This document shows, one piece after another, positions 39,356-45,651 of a stretch of DNA of 45,651 nt. Below the pieces are notes generated by a model that was given only the letters and a program-made list of their open reading frames with translations, ran no database searches and was not told the DNA's origin. Within the stretch, counting starts at the first letter, position 1. Each line of letters begins with the position of its first letter. Origin of the DNA: Tepidibacillus fermentans (GTDB taxonomy: Bacteria; Bacillota; Bacilli; Tepidibacillales; Tepidibacillaceae); NCBI RefSeq assembly GCF_004342885.1, contig NZ_SMAB01000019.1, positions 1 through 45,651 of the forward strand. Direction: 5' to 3'. A program made the translations under genes and the position numbers.

Positions 39356-40438
39356 GTGAAAGAATGGATACAGGAACATATCCGTTTATTGAGTAAAAGG
39401 GAACATGGGAGTAAGTCTTGGGCAGAATTGGATTTTAGTATCAATACCAATCCGTTAGGGCCACCAGCTTCCGTTATGGATTTCTTTCACAAATCAGATC
39501 AATCATGGATTCATAAATACCCAGTAGAACAAGCGTATTCTCTTAAGGAACAAATCGCGAAAAAGTTAAAAGTGAATCAAGAACAAGTCGTGATTGGAAA
39601 TGGAGCAGCGGAACTTTTCTTTCTCTTACCAAGAGTTCTTCGTGTCAACCGAGGAGTCATTGTTCATCCTACTTTTTCCGAATATGAAGCATCGTTACAA
39701 GCGGCAAATGTTCCAATAAAACGGATCTTTTATGAGATAGATGGGGATCGGTTTATATTTCCCCTTGAAAGATTAAAAGCGATTCTATCTAAAGGGGATT
39801 TACTGTACATTTGTCGTCCGAATAACCCAACAGGCCAAATGGTTTCTTTAGAGGAAATGGTAGAAGTCATTCGCTTCGTTAAAGATAGGCAGGCCCTTTT
39901 AGTCGTCGATGAGTCGTTTATTGAGTTTACAAATGAGCCATTAGGACTGATTGAGCTTTTTCACGAAAAAGCTTCCCTTATCTTAGTACGGTCTTTGACA
40001 AAATTTTACTCCATTCCTGGAATTCGCTTAGGGTATGCAATAGGGCCTTCGTGGTTGATTCATTCTATGGAGATGGTTAGAGACCCTTGGACGGTTAATG
40101 CTTTGGCACAACAGATGGGTATTCTTTTACTTGATGACATTTCATTTATCGAAGAAACCCGAACATGGGTTCAACAGGAAAGAGAATGGTTTTATCAAGA
40201 AATGAAACAAATGGATGAGTATCATATTTATCCAACTTCTGCAAATTTCTATTTGGTACGTACTACCTTTTCTGCACGTGTACTTGAACAAGCGTTGAAG
40301 AAAAAAAGAATCGCTATTCGTTTGGCTCATTCTTTTCCAGGACTAGATGATCATTTTATTCGTCTGGCCATCAAAACACGGGAAGAAAACCTTGAGCTTT
40401 TAAAGGAGTTGAAACAGTTTGTCCTATCCTCAAGCTAA
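39356..40438 (+). CDS. cobD: L-threonine-O-3-phosphate decarboxylase
   Basis: A 360-aa PLP enzyme that makes aminopropanol phosphate for CbiB. It resembles histidinol-phosphate aminotransferase. FSINTNPLGPP, the RPNNPTGQMV loop, VVDESFIEF and the PLP-binding Lys in RSLTKFYSIPGIRLGYA are present. The start is GTG 39356, 12 bases after cbiB. No threonine kinase (PduX) gene was seen nearby. It overlaps cobU by 20 bases. Confidence 0.88.
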   Translation: MKEWIQEHIRLLSKREHGSKSWAELDFSINTNPLGPPASVMDFFHKSDQSWIHKYPVEQAYSLKEQIAKKLKVNQEQVVIGNGAAELFFLLPRVLRVNRGVIVHPTFSEYEASLQAANVPIKRIFYEIDGDRFIFPLERLKAILSKGDLLYICRPNNPTGQMVSLEEMVEVIRFVKDRQALLVVDESFIEFTNEPLGLIELFHEKASLILVRSLTKFYSIPGIRLGYAIGPSWLIHSMEMVRDPWTVNALAQQMGILLLDDISFIEETRTWVQQEREWFYQEMKQMDEYHIYPTSANFYLVRTTFSARVLEQALKKKRIAIRLAHSFPGLDDHFIRLAIKTREENLELLKELKQFVLSSS

Positions 40439-41027
40439 AATCATCTTGGTTACGGGCGGAGTAAGAAGTGGTAAGTCGAGTTTTGCTCAATCTCTTGCCA
40501 GCCAATATGAAAGACAGGTTCGTTATATTGCAACTGCCGAAGCTAAAGATGAAGAAATGAGAAGAAGAATTCTCCATCATCAAAAAAATCGCCCAACGTC
40601 TTGGAACGTTATCGAAGAGCCAATATGGATTGATCAATACTTTGCCCCAAATGAAAAGGCTTCAGCTGATACCGTCACTTTACTCGATTGTGTTACGGTG
40701 TGGGTTTCTAATCTTCTTTTGCAAAAAGATCCAATGGGAAAAGAAATGTGGGAATCGGAAAAAGGTTTAAAAAAAGTTGAAGAGCAAATCGAACGCTTTA
40801 TTCATGCCCTCAGAGAAACGAACCACAAAGCGATCCTCGTCACGAATGAGGTGGGTTTTGGCGGGATTGAAATGAATGTTTTAGGCCGAATCTATCAGGA
40901 TTTGCTAGGTTGGACCAATCAAAAATTAGCAAAGGTAGCGGACCAAGTTTATTTAGTGGTAGCGGGAATCCCAATGTTGATCAAAGACGATGAGAAAGGG
41001 GTGATGCAAAAATTAGGAGATTTATGA
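40419..41027 (+). CDS. cobU: Adenosylcobinamide kinase / guanylyltransferase
   Basis: A 202-aa bifunctional enzyme (CobU/CobP) that phosphorylates adenosylcobinamide and adds GMP. The P-loop is VTGGVRSGKSSFAQ, followed by IATAEAKDEEMRRRI (with the region of the guanylylated His in RRRILHHQKNRP), LLDCVTVWVSNLL and VTNEVGFG. TTG 40419 is the start, with AAAGGAG ten bases upstream inside cobD. Confidence 0.93.
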   Translation: MSYPQAKIILVTGGVRSGKSSFAQSLASQYERQVRYIATAEAKDEEMRRRILHHQKNRPTSWNVIEEPIWIDQYFAPNEKASADTVTLLDCVTVWVSNLLLQKDPMGKEMWESEKGLKKVEEQIERFIHALRETNHKAILVTNEVGFGGIEMNVLGRIYQDLLGWTNQKLAKVADQVYLVVAGIPMLIKDDEKGVMQKLGDL

Positions 41028-41764
41028 ATGAAATTGATTCGTTTTGGATGGCAATCCAATATTTTAGCCGGATTCCGGTTCCATATGCCATACATTATGA
41101 TCAAGAGAGGATGAAACGTTCGATTCTCTTCCTTCCAGCTGTCGGTTGGATCATTGGGTTTTTCCTTTTCCTCTTTTATCAAATGACGGCTGATTTGTTT
41201 CCTAGGAACTTCCATTCGATCCTATTGGTTTCTTTCCTTTTATGGATAACAGGAGGGTTACATGCAGATGGTTGGATGGATGTTTTTGATGGGATTGGGA
41301 GTAGCCGAGATAAAGAAAAAATGCTTGCGATTATGAAAGATAGCCGTGTTGGGGCAATGGGGGTAATCGGATTTGTTATTTTATTTGCGTTAAAAACGTC
41401 GAGTTTGAATAGTATCAATTCTAACTTTTTTATGGAGGTTCTCCTTGTTTCCCCTTTACTAGCTCGCTTTGGTGTCGTATTGGCAGTTTTTCTCTTTCCC
41501 TATGCGCGAAAGGAAGGGTTGGGAAGGATGCTAAAAGAAGCCCTAACTCTTAAAAACTTCTTATTTACTTTGTTATGGATTCTGCCATTATTTTGGCTGA
41601 CCTCTTATGGGATATATATGTTTCTCCTTATTACGGGGTTTGTCTTTCTATTTGGCGTATATTTTACAAAAAAATTAGGGGGATTAACAGGGGATGTATA
41701 TGGGTGGTTAATCGAAGGCGGAGAAACGGTGCTTTGGCTCATGTTTGTTCTGTTATCGAGGTGA
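41024..41764 (+). CDS. cobS: Adenosylcobinamide-GDP ribazoletransferase
   Basis: A 246-aa membrane enzyme (CobS/CobV) joining alpha-ribazole to adenosylcobinamide-GDP. The N-terminus has YFSRIPVP. The catalytic acidic motif is GGLHADGWMDVFDGIGSS (about 78-95), followed by MKDSRVGAMGVIG and several membrane helices. It overlaps the cobU stop (ATGA). Confidence 0.93.
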   Translation: MNEIDSFWMAIQYFSRIPVPYAIHYDQERMKRSILFLPAVGWIIGFFLFLFYQMTADLFPRNFHSILLVSFLLWITGGLHADGWMDVFDGIGSSRDKEKMLAIMKDSRVGAMGVIGFVILFALKTSSLNSINSNFFMEVLLVSPLLARFGVVLAVFLFPYARKEGLGRMLKEALTLKNFLFTLLWILPLFWLTSYGIYMFLLITGFVFLFGVYFTKKLGGLTGDVYGWLIEGGETVLWLMFVLLSR

Positions 41765-41767
41765 GAC

Positions 41768-42364
41768 ATGGACTTTTATTTACTCCGACATGGACGGACA
41801 AAATGGAATGAAAAAGGAATATTGCTTGGAAACAGTGATCCGTCGTTGTCAGATCATAACGATGTTGAGATCCGAAAATGGGTTCCTTTCTTGCAACAAC
41901 ACCGGGTTGATATGATGGTGCATAGTGGAATGAAAAGGACAATAGAGACGATGCAGATCATTCGTAAACAACTGAATACGAATATTCCTATTATGCAGGA
42001 TGAGCGGCTGAAAGAACTGAATTTTGGCGATTGGGAATTAAAAGATTATGATTGGTTGTATCAAAATCAACAAGAGTTGTTTATTAAATGGCTTCATGAT
42101 CCTGAGCAAAATTCACCGCCAAACGGAGAAACCTTACATCAGTTAAAAACACGGATCGTTTCTTTCCTTGATGAATGGGTCGGGAAAAATCTTGGTCAAT
42201 CTATGCTTGTCATCACCCATGGAGGTCCGATTCGAGCTCTTTATTCAATGATTCATCATACGTCTTTTTATGATCTGAATGTTCGACCTGGAGCTCTTTT
42301 TTATCTGAATTGGCTAAACAAAGAAATGAGAGAAGTCGATGAAGGGGAAATTGAAGATGGCTAA
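41768..42364 (+). CDS. cobC: Alpha-ribazole phosphatase (histidine phosphatase family)
   Basis: A 198-aa histidine phosphatase. The catalytic LLRHGRTKWNEKG, SGMKRTIETM, LKELNFGDWE and VITHGGPIRAL motifs are clear. Its position between cobS and cbiP supports dephosphorylation of alpha-ribazole phosphate or adenosylcobalamin phosphate. GAGGTGAG precedes the ATG. Confidence 0.9.
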   Translation: MDFYLLRHGRTKWNEKGILLGNSDPSLSDHNDVEIRKWVPFLQQHRVDMMVHSGMKRTIETMQIIRKQLNTNIPIMQDERLKELNFGDWELKDYDWLYQNQQELFIKWLHDPEQNSPPNGETLHQLKTRIVSFLDEWVGKNLGQSMLVITHGGPIRALYSMIHHTSFYDLNVRPGALFYLNWLNKEMREVDEGEIEDG

Positions 42365-43853
42365 GGCTTTCATGATTGTGGGTACAGGTTCTGATGTCGG
42401 TAAAAGTAGGATTGTCACAGCGTTATGTCGTTACTTTTCGCAAAGAAATGTTTCTGTTGCTCCCTTTAAAGCGCAAAATATGGCCTTAAATTCCTATATC
42501 ACAGTAGATGGGAAAGAAATAGGCCGAGCCCAAGGTTTGCAAGCCGATGCAGCTGGAATTGTTGCCTCAGAACATATGAATCCAATACTGCTTAAACCAA
42601 GCAATCCATATGCTTCACAAGTCATTGTTCGCGGCAAACCGATCGCTCAAATGAATTTTCGAGAATATCGAGAGACAAAACACGAAGAATTGAAAAAAGT
42701 GGTTCAGGAATCATTAGCGAAGCTACAAGCGGAGTACGATTTGATTATCATTGAAGGTGCAGGCAGTCCTGTTGAGATGAATTTAAAAGATCGGGACATT
42801 GTGAATATGAAGGTCGCCGAGTGGGCCAATGCAGATGTGATTTTGGTTGCTGATATTGATCGGGGGGGTGTTTTTGCCCAAATCGTAGGAACTCTGCAAT
42901 TGTTAACAGAAGAAGAGCGAAAAAGGGTGAAAGGAATCTTTATTAATAAATTTCGTGGAGATCTTCAGTTATTTCAATCGGGAATCGAGTGGATTGAAAA
43001 GTACACAGGTATCCCAGTCCTTGCTGTTTTTCCCTTTCATCCATTACCAGAATGGGAAGAAGAGGATTCGGTGGCTTTACAGCAAAAACCAAAGAAAAAA
43101 GAAAACGCGGACTTAGACATCGTCGTTGTGAAGTACCCGTATATATCGAATTACACCGATTTTATTCCCTTAGAACTGGAAGAGGATGTCCAAATTCGCT
43201 ATATAAACGATGTGAAAGAGTTTGGTAATCCCCATGTCGTGATTTTGCCAGGGACAAAAAATACAATGGAAGACCTTCAATTTTTAAAAAGATCTGGATT
43301 TCAACAAAAAATTTTGGATCATGTAGCACAAAATCGAGAATTAGTCGGCATATGTGGCGGATACCAAATGCTTGGTGAGAAATTGTTGGATCCAGAGTTG
43401 ATCGAATCAAATGTTTTATCACGAGAAGGGCTTGCCTTTTTCCCAATGGTTACAAGATTTGAGAAGGAAAAGAAAACCATTCGGGTAAAAGGAGAAACGG
43501 TTCATTCTAAGCTACCTATTTTTGGTTATGAAATTCATATGGGGATGGTGGAATGGACTGAAAAACAAGAAGGAATGTTTTTATTAGAAAATGGAACTCT
43601 TGAAGGGTTTCATCATCCGAACTTGCCAGTTTGGGGAACTTTTATTCATGGAATCTTTGATTCCGATCATTTTCGACATGAGTGGTTAGATCGACTACGA
43701 GAGAAATATGGATTACCACCAAGAAAAGATAGAGTCTCTTTTTCCAAAAGAAAAGAAGAGATGTTTGCTAATTTAGAGGCGTGGTTCATCCATTCTCTTC
43801 GAAAAGAACATATTCAATTCTTTGATAACGATATGATTTTCCAAAATATATAA
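42357..43853 (+). CDS. cbiP: Adenosylcobyric acid synthase (glutamine-hydrolysing)
   Basis: This 498-aa enzyme (CbiP/CobQ) amidates the b, d, e and g side chains. The N-terminal ATPase domain reads MIVGTGSDVGKSRIVTALCR and PFKAQNMALNSYIT. The C-terminal amidotransferase domain has the Cys in GICGGYQMLG (about 335) and His in GTFIHGIFDSDHF. ATG 42357, nine bases after AAGGGG, overlaps the end of cobC; ATG 42339 is an alternative. Confidence 0.93.
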   Translation: MAKAFMIVGTGSDVGKSRIVTALCRYFSQRNVSVAPFKAQNMALNSYITVDGKEIGRAQGLQADAAGIVASEHMNPILLKPSNPYASQVIVRGKPIAQMNFREYRETKHEELKKVVQESLAKLQAEYDLIIIEGAGSPVEMNLKDRDIVNMKVAEWANADVILVADIDRGGVFAQIVGTLQLLTEEERKRVKGIFINKFRGDLQLFQSGIEWIEKYTGIPVLAVFPFHPLPEWEEEDSVALQQKPKKKENADLDIVVVKYPYISNYTDFIPLELEEDVQIRYINDVKEFGNPHVVILPGTKNTMEDLQFLKRSGFQQKILDHVAQNRELVGICGGYQMLGEKLLDPELIESNVLSREGLAFFPMVTRFEKEKKTIRVKGETVHSKLPIFGYEIHMGMVEWTEKQEGMFLLENGTLEGFHHPNLPVWGTFIHGIFDSDHFRHEWLDRLREKYGLPPRKDRVSFSKRKEEMFANLEAWFIHSLRKEHIQFFDNDMIFQNI

Positions 43854-43879
43854 ATTAATCAACAAAGGAGAGGTGGAAC

Positions 43880-44860
43880 ATGTTGAAAAAAAGTTTGATG
43901 AAAAAAAGTTTGCTTTGGTTAAGTGTATTTGTACTATTATTGGGTGTTCTAGTGGGGTGTAGTCAACAGACAGCAAAAAATGAAAATCAACCAGCCCAAA
44001 ATTCAAGTCAAGAACTAGCGTTAAAAACAACCTACCCATTAACCATTACAGATGATACAGGAACAAAGGTTACGATTACAAAAGAACCGACGCGTATTAT
44101 TTCCTTAATTCCTAGTAACACTGAAACACTCTTTGCCTTAGGTTTAGAAGGGAAAGTTGTTGCGGTTACGAAGTATGATAACTATCCGAAAGATGTTCAG
44201 AAAAAAGTCGAATATGTGTTTCAAGATGGTCTAAATCCAAACGTTGAGCAAATTATCAAATTAAAACCAGATTTAATTTTATTAGGGTCTCTTAACAAAA
44301 AAGAATTGACAGCTAAAATTCGAGAATTAAAGATACCTGTTCTACAATTTGATCCGCAAAGTTTAGATGCAGTCTATCAAACGATTGAAAAAGTAGGTCT
44401 AGTGACCAATACTCAACAACAAGCAAAAGAAGTAATCTCGCAAATGAAGGAAAAGGAAAAATCGATAAAAGAGAAACTAGCGGCTTTGAAACCAGAGCAA
44501 AAAGTACGTGTATTTGTAGCGGTTTCTCCAGATTTATACACACCGGGAAAAGGGACGTTTATGGATGAACTCATTACAAAAGCTGGTGGGATCAATATTG
44601 TTGAAGACCAAGGTTGGGTACAATATAATGAAGAAAAAATCATCAAAAGCAACCCGCAAGTGATCCTTACTACTTATGGATACTATGACAAGAATGCCGC
44701 AGCAAACATCATGAAAAAAGAAGGTTGGCAAAATATTGATGCGATCAAAAATAAACGAGTGATTGACCTTGATAGTGATCTTGTGAATCGCCCAGGGCCA
44801 CGGATCATTGATGGATTAGAAAGCATAGCGAAGGCGTTATATCCAGATTTAATGAAGTAA
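43880..44860 (+). CDS. btuF: BtuF-like ABC transporter substrate-binding lipoprotein
   Basis: A 326-aa lipoprotein with a lipobox LVGC (Cys27) and a helical-backbone two-lobe binding fold (PTRIISLIPSNTETLFALGL, NPNVEQIIKLKPDLILL, GKGTFMDELITKAGGINI). Such proteins bind cobalamin, haem or siderophores. The place at the end of the cobalamin operon favours cobalamin or cobinamide salvage. No permease or ATPase (btuCD) follows, so it must share one encoded elsewhere. AAAGGAGAGG precedes the ATG. Confidence 0.87.
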   Translation: MLKKSLMKKSLLWLSVFVLLLGVLVGCSQQTAKNENQPAQNSSQELALKTTYPLTITDDTGTKVTITKEPTRIISLIPSNTETLFALGLEGKVVAVTKYDNYPKDVQKKVEYVFQDGLNPNVEQIIKLKPDLILLGSLNKKELTAKIRELKIPVLQFDPQSLDAVYQTIEKVGLVTNTQQQAKEVISQMKEKEKSIKEKLAALKPEQKVRVFVAVSPDLYTPGKGTFMDELITKAGGINIVEDQGWVQYNEEKIIKSNPQVILTTYGYYDKNAAANIMKKEGWQNIDAIKNKRVIDLDSDLVNRPGPRIIDGLESIAKALYPDLMK

Positions 44861-44868
44861 AGATTTTT

Positions 44869-44900
44869 AAGCCAGCACTAAATGTGTGCTGGCTTTCATC
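44869..44900 (+). terminator. Terminator of the cobalamin operon
   Basis: The perfect stem AAGCCAGCAC/GTGCTGGCTT with a seven-base loop is followed by a short TTTC tract. It begins eight bases after the btuF stop. Confidence 0.8.
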
Positions 44901-45262
44901 TATCCAATCGCTATCTTGAGGCTAACCTAATTGAGATTCTAAAATCTTTCAGTTCATTCATGTTCAATTCGAATCGGAGTCTCTGGATAAACCTTGTTAG
45001 TGGCCATCTTTACCGTTCATGGTAAAAACGGATACTGGGCAATCGAGGATCCACGAAGCGAGAAAGAAAAAGAAAATTATAAAGAAATGCGAGACCAAGT
45101 CAAAATACAAACAATCAGAAAAGAAGAGCAAGGAAAATATTATATAATATAATGAAAGTGCGACATTAGATTAGCAGAAAACTGGTTAGATTGAAGAGAA
45201 AGAAACCGGCAAGTTTAGGTTAACAACAATTTTTGTTGATGAATAAGTGGAGGTAGATTTAT
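44901..45262 (+). other. Sparse region with one doubtful small ORF
   Basis: The only frame of note is 45000-45152 (GTG start, 50 aa, begins VAIFTVHGKNGYWAIEDP and is then Lys/Glu-rich). It lacks a ribosome site and a TAA lies four codons upstream, so it looks like the C-terminal remnant of a lost gene. No promoter, RNA gene or repeat was recognised in the rest. Confidence 0.3.
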
Positions 45263-45457
45263 ATAAAGATAGAAGAACTTGACGTTATTAAAACAAAGGA
45301 CGGACGAGAAGGAACTGTAGTCCATATTTTTGATGTAAAGGATTTCCCTAGAGCATATGAAGTTGAATTTGATGATGGAGAGATAAAAACAATTCAAGAA
45401 GAAGAAATTAGCGAAGTAATTTGGCAAATGGCTAAACACCAAAACCACCTAACCTAA
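45263..45457 (+). CDS. DUF4926-like small protein with ATA in place of a start codon
   Basis: The frame encodes 64 residues: (M)KIEELDVIKTKDGREGTVVH, then AYEVEFDDGE and a final helix. This is the pattern of DUF4926 proteins, small beta-barrel partners often found near toxin-like or antitoxin genes. GGAGGT lies eight bases before ATA 45263, exactly where ATG is expected, and TAG precedes it, so no usual start codon exists. Either ATA is used at low efficiency or the start has been lost by one G-to-A change. No partner gene is visible before the intron begins. Confidence 0.55.
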   Translation: MKIEELDVIKTKDGREGTVVHIFDVKDFPRAYEVEFDDGEIKTIQEEEISEVIWQMAKHQNHLT

Positions 45458-45482
45458 CAAGCAAGGTTGAGGTGGTATTTTT
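45444..45482 (+). terminator. Terminator of the DUF4926-like gene
   Basis: ACCACCT-AACCT pairs with AGGTT-G-AGGTGGT (one bulge) and is followed by ATTTTT. It overlaps the last codons of the gene. Confidence 0.75.
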
Positions 45483-45495
45483 ATGCCTTGTTAAC

Positions 45496-45526
45496 AAAGC
45501 ACTTGCAAAAGCAGGTGCTTTTATTT
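45496..45526 (+). terminator. Second terminator hairpin, target site of the group IIC intron
   Basis: AAAGCACTTGC/GCAGGTGCTTT (one T-G pair) with loop AAAA is followed by TATTT and then directly by the intron. Class C introns are known to insert just after such hairpins. Confidence 0.8.
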
Positions 45527-45651
45527 GTGCGCCCGGCATGGGCGCAGTCTAACAGGTGAAAGTCCTGAGTGCGGGTTGATAGTGCCAAGCACATAGCCAA
45601 AGGCAAGGGTGTCCACCGTGAGGTGGAATCTGAAGGAAGCCGAAGGCAAAC
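45527..45651 (+). mobile_element. 5' end of a group IIC intron (domain I)
   Basis: The sequence starts GTGCGCCCGGCATGGGCGCA and continues with AACAGGTGAAAGTCCTG, GGGTGTCCACCGTGAGGTGG and ATCTGAAGGAAGCCGAAGGC. This closely parallels the first 120 bases of class C introns such as that of Oceanobacillus iheyensis. The rest, including any maturase, lies beyond the window. Confidence 0.88.

Noticed and set aside
1-45651. CRISPR arrays, tRNA or rRNA genes, prophage or plasmid replication genes
   Set aside because: No regularly spaced repeats, tRNA cloverleaf signatures, rRNA blocks, integrase or replication initiator were seen.

Overview
The window is low-GC DNA from a Bacillales-type firmicute, probably a facultative anaerobe and perhaps a moderate thermophile (inference). 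Grounds: strong AAGGAGG ribosome sites, a SigI/RsgI pair, CzrA-type ArsR and PerR-like regulators, thiosulfate:quinone oxidoreductase genes, class III ribonucleotide reductase and the oxygen-independent (Cbi) cobalamin route. Both ends lie inside group II introns. The left end carries domains V and VI of one intron, followed at once by the domain III, maturase ORF and 3' end of a class C intron, so it looks like a twintron. The right end is the 5' end of a class C intron inserted directly behind a terminator hairpin.

Region 1 (about 1.7-13.9 kb) holds cell-envelope and stress genes: an SH3b-NlpC/P60 endopeptidase, doxDA, a CDF transporter, a response regulator/kinase pair, two paralogous secreted Met/Gln/Asn-rich proteins, a DUF302 protein, a PerR-like regulator, small membrane proteins and sigI-rsgI. 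Six promoters here (doxDA, the response regulator itself, the DUF302 unit, an unknown 178-aa gene, a Met-rich/SHOCT pair and sigI-rsgI) share one architecture: tandem 11-bp repeats whose last copy starts 15-16 bp before the -10 box. I read this as the regulon of the embedded two-component system.

Region 2 (about 13.9-19.9 kb) is metal and anion homeostasis: a cadA-type ATPase with two in-frame stop codons, a NirK-like two-domain copper protein, a CzrA-like repressor with its operator, a His-rich zinc CDF, and a fluoride riboswitch ahead of two crcB genes.

Region 3 (about 19.9-24.2 kb) has a histidine phosphatase flanked by two tiny paralogous genes, then nrdD-nrdG on the minus strand. The nrd leader combines two NrdR-like boxes, a cobalamin riboswitch and an intrinsic terminator.

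Region 4 (24.1-44.9 kb) is one long plus-strand operon with a sigma-A promoter and a second, divergent cobalamin riboswitch. The order is cbiM-N-Q-O-H-X-J-C-D-ET-L-F-G-A, cobO-cobT-cbiB-cobD-cobU-cobS-cobC-cbiP and a BtuF-like lipoprotein. It covers cobalt uptake, the corrin ring from sirohydrochlorin, adenosylation and nucleotide-loop assembly. Because nrdDG is also under a B12 riboswitch, the cell probably turns off this enzyme when B12 is plentiful and relies on a B12-dependent class II reductase encoded elsewhere (inference).

Several genes are damaged or oddly started: the kinase (one base too many in an A6 run), cbiN (one base short in a G4 run), cadA (TGA and TAG) and a DUF4926 gene (ATA start). 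These are either real decay or base-calling errors in short homopolymers, and raw reads would tell.
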